Source: Amaranthus tricolor (Eukaryota; Streptophyta; Magnoliopsida; Caryophyllales; Amaranthaceae). Taken from it: DNA of 64,000 bases. The stretch is from assembly GCF_026212465.1 (NCBI RefSeq), contig NC_080057.1, positions 13,160,239-13,224,238 of the forward strand, given 5' to 3'. The first letter of the stretch is position 1. Every line of letters begins with the position of its first letter. The position numbers were made by a program, and so were the translations under genes. Of this stretch, positions 10,756 through 22,200 are shown piece after piece. The notes beneath the pieces were generated by a model. That model saw only the letters and a program-made list of their open reading frames with translations, was not told the origin of the DNA and did not search any database.

Positions 10756-11140
10756 GATGTTAGGTAGCTAGTAAAAAGGGAATAACTACCCATTCATCCT
10801 TATTCCTAAGATTAAGAAGAATTAAGTGGATCTTAGATCTAAAGAATAAAAGCCATGGTTAATTCCTTAATAAAAGATAAATAGATGAAAGCATGATTTA
10901 CATGTAAAAACCCACGGTTTCTTTTTCCTAATAATAGGCAAAGTAGTTATCTCTTAATTAGATCCAAAACACAAGCCTATTTTCAAGGAGAAAAATAAGG
11001 AGAGAACTATTCCATTCTTTAAAAGAGTACATGGTTATTTTAAGGTGGTTATAAAAATATTTTGCCAATTAACTTAATTATTTAAATAATGCAACATATT
11101 AATTTTAACTAATACATCAACTAAAAAATCAGAAAATATT

Positions 11141-11250
11141 TTAATCAAATATTTAAAAATTTTATCAGAACATATATTTCAAATCAAATGTATATTTATT
11201 GAAGTATAAAGCCATTACATAATATTATCAAATCAAATCATCAGAGCAAA
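11141..11250. other. Unassigned AT-rich segment between copy A and the satellite
   Basis: About 110 bp that match neither the LTRs of copies B and C nor the satellite consensus. They could be diverged LTR or filler DNA at the rearrangement. Confidence 0.5.
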
Positions 11251-12997
11251 TCTAACCATTTCAACTTGGTTTGTTTTGCACGAGACTTGGCACACAACAC
11301 TTTTTGGTATATAATATTGTGTTGAAATGGTTAGAATTGAAAATCATAGTCATATGCTTGAAATTACGAGGTAAGTTGAGATTTTAAGGGTTTTTAAGCA
11401 TTTATGGCACTCTCGCGCATAAAGTAGCTCAAACTTGGCTTGTTTTGCACGAAACTTGGCACGCAACACTATTTGGTATATATTATTGGGTTGAAATGGT
11501 TATAACTGAAAATCATAGTCATATGCTTGAAATTACGTGGTAAGTTGCGATTTTAAGGGTTTTTAAGCGTTTTTGGCACTTTCGCGCATAAAGTAGCTCA
11601 AACTTGGCTTGTTTTGCAAGAAACTTGGCACAGAATACTATATGGTATATATTATTGTGTTGAAATTGTTAGAATTGAAAATCATAGTCATATGCTTGAA
11701 ATTACGTGGTAAGTTGCGATTTTAATGGTTTTTTAAGCGTTTTTGGCACTTTCGCGCATAAAACTTGGATTGTTTTACACGAAAGTTGGCACACAATACT
11801 ATTAGGTTTATATTATTGTGTTGAAATGGTTAGAAGTGAAAATCATAGTCATATGCTTGAAATTACTAAGTTGCGATCTTAAGGGTTTTTTAAGCATTTT
11901 TTGGCACTTCCGCACATAAAATCGCAACTTAGCATGTACTTTTATGCATATGACCATGATTTTTAATTATAATCATTTCAATACAATAATATATACCAAA
12001 TAGTGTTGAGTGCCAAGTTTTGTGTAGAGCAAAACCAAGTTTGAGTAACTTTACGCGCGAAAGAGCCAAAAGAGCTTAAAAACTATTAAAAGCGCAACTT
12101 AGAACGTAATTTCAAGCATATGACTATTATTTTTAATTATAACCACTTAAACACAATAATATATACCAAATAGTGTTGTGTGCCAAGTTTCGTGCAAAAC
12201 AAACCATGTTTGAGTAACTTTATGCGCGAAAGTGCCAAAAACGCTTAAAAACCCTTAAAATCCCAACTTAGCACGTAATTTCAAGCATGTGACTATGGTT
12301 TAAAATTCTAACCATTTCAACACAATAATATATATTCCAAATAGTGTTGTGTGCCAAGTTTCATGCAAAACAAACCAAGTTTGAGCTAGATTATACGCGA
12401 AAGTACAAAAAACGCTTAAAAACCATTAAAATCGCAACTAAGCACGTAATGTGAAGCATATGACTATGATTTTAAATTCTAACAATTTCAACACAATAAT
12501 ATATACCAAATAGTTTTGTGTGCCAAGTTTCGCGCTAAAGAAACCAAGTTTGAGCTACTTTAAGCGCGAAAGTCCCAAAAATGCTTTAAACCCTTAAAAT
12601 CGCAACATACCACGTAATTTCAAGCAAGTGACTATGATTTTTAATTATAAACATTTCAACACAATAATATATACCAAATACGGTTGTGTGCCATGTTTCA
12701 TGCAAAAAAAACCAAGTTTGAGCTACTTTATTTGTGAAAGTGCCAAAAACGCTTAATACCCCTTAAAATCGTAACTTAGGACGTAATTTCAAACATATGA
12801 CCATGATTTTCAATTCTAAGCATTTCAACACAATAATATATACCAAATAGTGTCTTGTTCAACGTTTCATGCAAAAAAAACCAAGTTTGAGCTACTTTAT
12901 GCGCGAAAGTGCCAAAAACGTTTAACAACCCAGAAAATCGCAACTTAGCACATAATTTCAAGCATATGACTATGGTTTTAAATTCGAACGATTTCAA
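11251..12997. repeat. Satellite array with an inverted block
   Basis: The 169-bp satellite in mixed orientation. Forward monomers (GCACGAAACTTGGCAC seen on the plus strand) fill about 11264-11918; reverse-complement monomers (GTGCCAAGTTTCGTGC type) fill about 11919-12997. The join from reverse to forward reads ATTTCAACTTGGTTTG at both 11259 and 12991, so the same junction occurs twice, about 1.73 kb apart. Confidence 0.88.
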
Positions 12998-14186
12998 CTT
13001 GGTTTGTTTTGCATGAAACTTTGCACACAAAAATATTAGGTATATATTCATGTATTGAAATGGTTAGAATAGAAAATTATAGTCTTATGCTTGAAATTAC
13101 GTGCTAAGTTGCAATTTTAAGGATTTTTAAGTGTTTTTGGCACTTTCGCGCATAAAGTAGCTTTAACTTGGTTCGTTTTGCATGAAACTTAGCACACAAG
13201 ACTATTTGGTGTATGTTATTGTGTTGAAATGGTTCGAATTGAAAATCATAGTCATATTCTTGAAATTACGTGGTGTGTTGCGATTTTAAGGGTTTTAAAG
13301 CGTTTTTGGCACTTTCGCAAATAAAGTAGCTCAAACTTGGTTTTTTTTTGCACGAAACTTGGCGCACAAAAATATTTTGTTAATATGATTGTGTTTAAAT
13401 GGTTAGAATTAAAAATCATAGTCATATGTTTAAAATTACCTGCTAAGTTGCGATTTTAAAGGTTTTTTAAACGTTTTTTGCACTTTCGCGCATAAAGTAG
13501 CTTTAACTTGGTTTGTTTTGCATGAACTTAGCACATAACACTATTTGGTATATATTATTGTGTTGAACTAGTCAGAATTGAAAATCATAGTCATATGATT
13601 GAAATTACGTGATAAGTTGCGCTTTTAAGAGTTTTTAGACGTTTTTTGAACTTTCACGCATAAAGTAGCTCAAACTTTGTTTGTTTTGCACGAAACTTGG
13701 CGCACAACACTATTTGGTGTATATTACTGTGTTGAGATGGTTTGAATTGAAAATCATGGTGATATGCTTAAATTTACGTGCTAGTTGCGATTTTAAGTGT
13801 TTTTAACCCTATTTGTCACTTTCGCGCATAAAGTAGCTCAATCTTGGTTTGTTTTGCACGAAAGTTGGCACACAAAAATATTTCGTATATATTGTGTTGA
13901 AATGGTTAGAGTTGTAAATAATATTCATATGCTTGAGATTATGTGCTAAGTTGCGATTTTAAGGGTTTTTCAGCATTTTCAGCATTTTTGGCACTTTTGC
14001 ACACAAAGTAGCTCAAACTTGGTTTGTTTCCCATGAAACTTGGCGCACGACACTATTTTTTATATGTTATTGTGTGGAAATTTTTAGATTTGAAAATCAT
14101 AGTCATATGCTTAAAATTACGTGCTAAGTTCCGATTTTAAGGGTTTTAAGCATTTTCTGCACTTTCGCGCATAAAGTTGCTCAAAC

Positions 14187-15175
14187 TTGGTTTCTTTTGC
14201 ACGAAACTTGGCACACAACACTATTTGGTGTATATTATTGTGATGAAATGGTTACATTAGAAAATCATAGTCATCTGCTTAGAATTACGTACTAAGTTGC
14301 AATTTTAAGGGTTTTTAAGCCTTTTTGGCACTTTCGTGCATAATGTAGCTCAATCTTGCACGAAAGTAGGCACATATAACTATTTGGTATATATTATGGT
14401 GATGAAGGGTTAGAATTAAAAATCATAGTCATATGCTTGAAATTATGCGCTAAATTGCGATTTTAAGAGTTTTTAAGTGTTTTTAACACCTTCGTGTATA
14501 AAGTGGCTCAAACTTGGCTTGATTTGCACAAAACTTGCCACAGAACACTATTTGGTATATCTTATTGTGTTGAAATAATTAGAATTGAAAATCATAGTCA
14601 TATGCTTAAAAATACGTGCTAAGTTCTGATTTTAATAATTTTAAGCTTTTTTTGCACTTTCGCACATAAAGTGGCTCAAACTTGGTTTCTTTTGCACGAA
14701 ACTTGGCACTCAACACTATTTGGTGTATATTATTGTGATGAAATGGTTACATTAGAAAATCATAGTTATATGCTTAGAATTACGTACTAAGTTGCAATTT
14801 TAAGGGTTTTTAAGCCTTTTTGGCACTTTCGTGCATAAAGTAGCTCAATCTTGCACGAAAGTAGGCACATATAAATATTTGGTATATATTATGGTGATAA
14901 AAGGTTAGAATTAAAAATCATAGTCATATGCTTGAAATTACGTGCTAAATTGCGATTTTAAGGGTTTTTAAGTGTTTTTAACATCTTCGTGCATAAAGTG
15001 GCTCAAACTTGCTTTGATTTGCACAAAACTTTCCATTGGACACTATTTGGTATATCTTATTGTGTTGAAATAATTAGAATTGAAAATCATAGTTATATGC
15101 TTGAAATTACGTGCTATGATGTGATTTTAAGGGTTTTTAAGCGTTTTTGGCACTTTCGCACATAAAGTAGCTCAA
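14187..15175 (+). repeat. Trimeric higher-order repeat in the satellite (two copies)
   Basis: A three-monomer unit of about 495 bp occurs twice in tandem. Diagnostic variants are ATGAAATGGTTACATTAG and CTCAATCTTGCACGAAAGTA (a monomer with an internal deletion), found once in each unit. Confidence 0.8.
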
Positions 15176-17545
15176 ACGTAGTTTCTTTCGCACAAAACTT
15201 GGCACACAACACTATTTTACATAAATTATTATGTTGAAATGGTTAGAATTGAAAAACATACTCATACACTTAAAATTACATGCTAAGGTGCGATTTCAAG
15301 GGTTTTTAAGCATTTTGGCACTTTTGCGCATGAAGTTTTTGCAGGAAACTTCGCACACATAATTATTTGGTATATATTATTGTGTTGAAATGTTCAAAAA
15401 TGAAAATCATAGTCATATGCTCCAAATTCCGTGGTAGGTTGCGATTTTAAGGGGTTTTAAACGTTTTTGGAACTTTTGCGCATAAAGTAGCTTAAACTTG
15501 GTTTGTTTTGTATAAAACCTGGCACACACGTTTATTTGGTATATATTGTTGTGTTGAAATCGTTAGAATTGAAAATCATAGTCATATGCTTAAAATTACG
15601 TGCTAAGTTGCGATTTCAAGGGTTTTTAAGCATTTTTGGCACTTTCGCACATGAATTAGCTCAAACTTGTTTTGTTGTGAATGAAATTTCGCACACAAGA
15701 CTATTTGGTATATATTATTATGTTGAAATGGTCGGAATTGAATATCATAGTCATATGCTTGAAATTACGTCGTATGTTGCGATTTTAAAGGTTTTTACGC
15801 GTTTTTGGCTCTTTCGCGCATAAAATAGGTCAAACTTGTTTTGTTTTGAACGAAATTTGGCACACAAAACTATTTCGTAGATATTATTGTGTTGAATGGG
15901 TTAGAATTGAAAATCATATTCGTATGCTTGAGATTATGTGCTAAGTTGTGATTTTAATGGTTTTTAAGCGTTTTTTGGCACTTTCACGCACACAACACTA
16001 TTTTGTGTATATTATTGTGTTGAAATGGTTTGAATTGAAAATCATAAATATATGCTTAAAATTACGTGCGAAGTTGCGATTTTAATTGTTTTTAAGCCTT
16101 TTTGGCACTTTCGCACATAAAGTTGTTTCATCTTGGTTTGTTTTGCACGAAAGTTGGCACATAAAACTATTTGGTATATATTGTTGTGTTGAAATGGTTA
16201 GAATTTAAAATCATAGTCACATGCTTGAAATGACGTGTTAAGTTGGGATTTTAACGATTTTTAAGTGTTTTTGACACTTTCGTGCATAAAGTAGCTCAAA
16301 CATGGCTTGTTTTGCAAGAATCTTGGCACACAACACTATTAAGTATATATTATTGTGTTGAAATGGTTAGAATTGAGAATCATAGTTATATGCTTAAAAT
16401 TACGTACTAAGTTGCGATTTTAAGGGTTTTTTTTGACCGTTTTTGGCACTTTCGAACATAAAGTAGCTCAACTTAGTTTGTTTCACACGTAACTTGGAAC
16501 ACAACAGTATATATTATTGTGTTGAAATGGTTTAATTTGAAAATCATAGTCATATGCTTAAAATTACGTGCTAAGTTGCGAGTTTTAAACTTTTTAAGCA
16601 TTTTTGGCACTTTCGCGCATAAAGTAGCACAAACTTGGTTCGTTTTGCATGGAACTTGGCACACAACACTATATGGTATATATTATTGTGCTGAAATGGT
16701 TAGCATTTAAAATCAAAGTCACATGCTTAAAATTATGTGCTAAGTTGCGATTTCAAGGGTTTTTAAGCATTGTTGGCACTTTCTCTCATGAAGTAGCTCA
16801 AACTTAGTTTGTTTAGCACGAAACTTCGTACACAACATTATTTGGTATATATTATTTTGTTGAAATGGTTAGAAATGATAATTATAGTCATATATGCTCT
16901 AAATTATGTGGTAAGTTGCAATTATAAGGGTTTTTAAGCGATTTGGGCGCTTTCACGCATAAAGTAGCTTAAACTTGTTTTGTTTTGAACGAAATTTCGC
17001 ACACGAGACTATTGGGTATATATTATTGTGTTGAAATGGTTAGAATTTAAAATCATAGTCATATGCTTCAAATTACATTGTATTTTGCGATTTTAAGGGT
17101 TTTAAAGCATTTTTGGTACTTTCACAAATAAAGTAGCTAAAACTTGGTTTGTTTTGCACGAAACATGGCACACAAAACTATTATACAAATATTAATGTGT
17201 TTAAACGGTTAGAATTTAAAATCATTGTCATACGTATAAAATTACGTGCTAAGTTGCGATTTTTAAGATTTTTAAGCGTTTTTGGCACTTTCGCGCACAA
17301 AATAGCTCAAACTTGTTTTCTTTTGAACGAAACTTGGCACACAACACTATTTTGTTTATTTAGCTGTGTTAATATGGTTAGAATTGAAAATCATATTCCT
17401 ATGATTAAAATTACGTGGTAAGTTGAGCTTTTAAGGGTTTTTAAGCGTTTTCGGCACTTTCGCGCATGAAGTAGCTCAACTTGGTTTGTTTTGCACGAAA
17501 TTTCGCATCCAACACTGTTTGGTATATATTATTGTGTTGAAAATA

Positions 17546-17602
17546 GTAATATGCTTGAAATTACGTGCTAAGTTGTAATATGCTTGAAATTACGTGCTAA
17601 GT
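17546..17602 (+). repeat. Short tandem duplication inside one monomer
   Basis: The word AATATGCTTGAAATTACGTG with flanking bases is present twice in direct succession, about 28 bp apart, which suggests local slippage in an otherwise regular monomer. Confidence 0.75.
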
Positions 17603-17893
17603 TGCGTTTTTTTAGGGTTTTTAATGTTTTTGGTACTTGCGCCATTAGAGTAGCTTAAACTTGGTTTGTTCTGCATGAAGCTTGGCACACACGTCTATTT
17701 GGTATATATTATTGTGGTTAAATGGTTAGAATTGAAAATCATAGTCATATGCTTAATATTACATGCAAACTTGCGATTTCAAGGGTTTTTAAGCATTTTT
17801 GGCACTTTCCCGCATGAAGTAGCTCAAACTTGTTTTGTTTTGAACGAAATTTCGGACAAAAGACTATTTGGTATATATTATTGTGTTGAAATG

Positions 17894-19247
17894 GTTAGAA
17901 CTAAAAATCATAGTCAGATGCTTGAAGTTACGTGCTATGTTGCGATTTTAAGTGTTTTTAAGCGTTGTTGGCACTTTCGCACATAAAGTAGCTCTAACTT
18001 GGTTTGTTTCGCACGAAACATGGAACACAACACTATTTAGTGTATATTATTCTGTTGAAATGGTTTAATTTGCAAACCATAGTCATATGCTTAAAATTAC
18101 ATGCTAAGTTGCGAGTTTTACGGTTTTTAAGCGTTTTTGGCACTTTCGCGCATAAAGTAGCTCAAACTTGATTTTTTTTTTGCATGAAACTTGGCACACT
18201 ATACTATTTGGTACATATTATTGTGCTCAAATGGTTAGAATTGAAAATAAAATTCATATGCTTTAAATTATGTGGTAAGTTGAGATTTTAAGGGTTTTTA
18301 AGCGTGTTTGGCACTTGTGCCCACAAAGTAGCTAAAACTTGGTTTGTTTTGCATGAAACTTGGCAGACACGTCTATTTGGTATATATTATTGTGTTGAAA
18401 TGGTTAGAATTGAAAATCATAGTCATATTCTTTAAATGACGTGCTAGGTTTCCATTTCAAGGGTTTTTATGCATTTTTGTCACGTTCCCGCATAAAGTAG
18501 CTTGAAATGGTTTGTTTTGCACGAAATTTCGCACACAACACTATTTGGTATATATTATTGTGTTGAAATGGTTAGAACTAAAAATCATAGTCAGATGCTT
18601 GAAGTTACGTGCTATGTTGCGATTTTAAGTGTTTTTAAGCGTTGTTGGCACTTTCGCACATAAAGTAGCTCCAACTTGGTTTGTTTCGCACGAAACATGG
18701 AACACAACACTATTTAGTGTATATTATTCTGTTGAAATGGTTTAATTTGCAAACCATAGTCATATGCTTAAAATTACATGCTAAGTTGCGAGTTTTACGG
18801 TTTTTTAAGCGTTTTTGGCACTTTCGCGCATAAAGTAGCTCAAACTTGATTTTTTTTTGCATGAAACTTGGCACACTATACTATTTGGTACATATTATTG
18901 TGCTCAAATGGTTAGAATTGAAAATAAAAGTCATATGCTTTAAATTATGTGGTATGTTGCGATTTTAAGGGTTTTTAAGCGTGTTTGGCACTTGTGCCCA
19001 CAAAGTAGCTAAAACTTGGTTTGTTTTGCATGAAACTTGGCAGACACGTCTATTTGGTATATATTATTGTGTTGAAATGGTTAGAATTGAAAATCATAGT
19101 CATATTCTTTAAATGACGTGCTAGGTTTCCATTTCAAGGGTTTTTAAGCATTTTTGTCACGTTCCCGCATAAAGTAGCTTGAAATGGTTTGTTTTGCACG
19201 AAATTTCGCACACAACACTATTTGGTATATATTATTTTGTTGAAACT
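17894..19247 (+). repeat. Tetrameric higher-order repeat in the satellite (two copies)
   Basis: A unit of 677 bp (four monomers) is repeated in tandem at 17894 and 18571. Both share rare variants such as ATCATAGTCAGATGCTTGAA, GTGTATATTATTCTGTTGAA and GGCAGACACGTCTATTTGG; the two units differ at only a handful of bases by eye, far less than neighbouring monomers do. Confidence 0.9.
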
Positions 19248-22200
19248 ATCAAAATTGAAAATCATAGTAGTGTGCTTGAAAATACGTGCTAAGTTGCGAT
19301 ATTAACGATTTTAAAGTGTTTTTGGCACTTACGTACATAGAGTACCTAAAACTTTGCTCGTTTTGCACGAAACTTGGCACACAACACTATTTGGTATATA
19401 TTATTGTGTTGAAATGGTTAGAATTGAAAATCATACTCATATGCTTAAAATGACGTGGTAAAATGCGATTTAAAGGGTTTTTAAGCGTTTATGGCACTTT
19501 CGCAAATAAAGTAGCTCAAACTTGGTTCGTTTCGCACGAAACATGGCGCAAAACACTATTTGGTACATATTATTGTGTTTAAATGGTTAGAATTTAAGAT
19601 CATAGTCATATGTTTAAAATTACGTGCTAAGTTGCGATGTTAAAGGTTTTAATGTGTTTTTGGCTCTTTTGCGCATAAAAAAGCTCAAACATGTTTTGTT
19701 TTGAACGAAATTTCGCACATATGACTATTTAGTATATATTATTGTGTTGAAATGGTTAGAATTGAAACTCATAGTCATATGCTTAAAATTACGTACTAAG
19801 CTGCGATTTCAAGGGTTTTTAAATATTTTTGGCACTTTCGCGCATGAAGTAGCTCAAACTTTGTTTGTTTTGCACGAAATTTTGCACACAACACTATTTG
19901 GTAAATATTTTTGCGTTGAAATGGTTAGAGTTGAAAAACATAGTCATATGCTTAAAATTACGTGCAAAGTTTCGTTTTTAAGGGTTTTTAAAGCATTTTT
20001 TGCACTTATGCGCATGAAGTAAGCTCAACTTGGTTTGTTTTGCACGAAATTTCGTACACAACATTATTTGGTATATATTATCGTGTTGAAAATGTTAGAA
20101 TTGAAAATCATAGTCATATGTATGAAATTACATGCTAAGTTGCAATTTCAAGGGTTTTAAAGCATTCTTGGCACTTTTGCGCATGAAGTAGCTCAATCTT
20201 GTTTAGATTTTAACGAAATTTTGCACACAAGACTGTTTGGTATATAATATTGTGTTGAAATGGTTAGAATTGAAAATCATGGTTCTATGCGTAAAATTAC
20301 GTGCTAAGTTACGATTTTAAAGATTTTAAAGTGTTTTTGGCACTTTCGTACATAAAGTACGACAAACTTTGCTTGTTTTGCACGAAACTTGGCACACAGC
20401 ACTATTTGATATATATTATGGTGTTGAAATGGTTAGAATTGAAAATCATAGTCATATGCTTGAAATTACGTGCTAAGTTGCGATTTAAAGGGTTTTTAAG
20501 CGTTTTTGGCACGTTCGCACATAAAGTAGCTCAAACTTGGTTCGTTTCGCACGACACTTGGCGTAGAATACTACTTGCTATATATTATTGTTTTGAAATG
20601 GTTAGAATTTAAAATCATATTCATATGCATAAAATTACGTGCAAAGTTGCGTTTTAAGGGTTTTAAAGCGTTTTTGGCACTTGTGCGCATGACGTAGCTC
20701 CACTTGGTTTGTTCTGCACGAAATTTCGCACACAACACTATTAGGTATATATTATTGTGTTGAAACAATTAGAATCGAAAATCATAGTCTTATGCACGAT
20801 ATTACGTGCCAAGTTACGATTTCAAGGGTTTTATTGAATTTTTGGCATTTTTGCGCATGAAGTAACTCAAACTTGTTTTGATTTGAACGAAATTTCGCAC
20901 AAAAGGCTATTTGGTATATATTATTGTGTTGAAATGGTTCGAATTGAAACTCATAGTCATATGCCCTAAATTATGTGGTAAGTTGCGAAATTAAGGGTTT
21001 TTAAGTGTTTTGGGCACTTTCGCGCATAAAGTAACTTAAACTTGTTTTGTTTTGAACTAAATTTCGCACAGATGACTATTTTGTAAATATGATTGTGTTT
21101 AAATGGTCAAAATTGAAGATCATAGTCATATGTTTAAAATTACGTGCTAAGTTGCAATGTTAAATGTTTTTTAAGCGTTTTTAGCACTTTCGCGCATAAA
21201 ATAGCTCAAACTTGTTTTGTTTTGCACGAAACATGGCACACAACACTATTTGGTTTATATTTATGTGTTGAAATGGTTTTTAAGAGTTTTTGGCACTTTC
21301 GCGCATAAACGAGCTCAATCTTGGTTTGTTTTTTCACGAAAGTTGGCACGTAAAAATATTTGGTATATATTATTGTTTTGAAATGGTTAGAATTGAAAAT
21401 AATATTCATATGCTTGAAATTACGTGCTAAGTTGCGATTTTAAGGATTTTTAGTGTTTTTGGCACTTTCGTGCATAATGTACCTCAAACTTTGCTTTTTT
21501 TGCACGAAACTTGGCACACAACACTATTTTGTATATATTATTGTGTTTAAATAGTTAGAATCGAAAATCGTCATATGCTTGAAATTATGTGCTAAGTTGG
21601 AATTTAAAACGTTTTTAAGCGTTTTTGGCACTTTAGCACATAATGTAGCTCAAGCTTGGTTCATTTCGCACGACACTTGGCGCACAATACTATTCAATAT
21701 ATATAGAATTTAAAATCATATTCATATGCTTAAGATTACGTGCTAAGTTGCGATTTTAATGGTTTTTAAGCGTTTTTGGCACTTTTGCGCATAAAGTGGT
21801 TCAAATTTGGTTTCTTTTGCACGAAAATTTGGAATACAACACTTTTTGGTGTATATTATTGTGTTGAAATGGTTAAATTTTAAAATCATAGTCATATGCT
21901 TAAATTACGTGGTAAGTTGCAATTTAAAGGGTTTTTAACCGTTTTTGACACTTTCGCACATAAATTAGCTCAAACTTCGTTTGTTTTGCAAGAAACATGG
22001 CACACTAAACTATTTGGCATATATTATTGTGCTGAATTGGTTAGAATTCTAAATCATAAGCATATACTTAAAATTACGTGTTAAGCTGCGATTTCTAGGG
22101 TTTTTCAGCATTTTTGGCACTTTCGTGCATGAAGTACCTCAAACATGTTTTGTTTTACACGAAACTTTGCACACAACATTATTTGGTATATATTATTGTG

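Larger units (their letters stand above)
1..11140 (-). mobile_element. SIRE/Maximus-type Ty1/copia retrotransposon, copy A (partial, degenerate)
   Basis: Read on the minus strand the order is truncated 5' LTR (11140-10148), primer-binding site, gag, protease, integrase, remnant of reverse transcriptase, RNase H, then an additional ORF running out of the window at base 1. This is the copia order (integrase before RT), and the long gag plus an ORF after RNase H is typical of the SIRE/Maximus lineage. A hAT transposon (3513-7365) splits the integrase. The copy is dead: frameshifts in gag, a deletion in integrase near 7412 and loss of most of RT at about 3024. The 3' LTR lies outside the window. 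Lineage is assigned by recalled family resemblance, not by a search. Confidence 0.88.
10148..11140 (-). repeat. 5' LTR of copy A, truncated at its outer end
   Basis: The inner edge on the minus strand is CCTACA at 10148. About 990 bp align in order with the LTRs of copies B and C, including the TATA region, the tandem repeats and the word TTAGTTGATGTATTA near 11125-11110. Homology stops near 11140, about 320-370 bp short of the outer LTR end. Confidence 0.85.
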
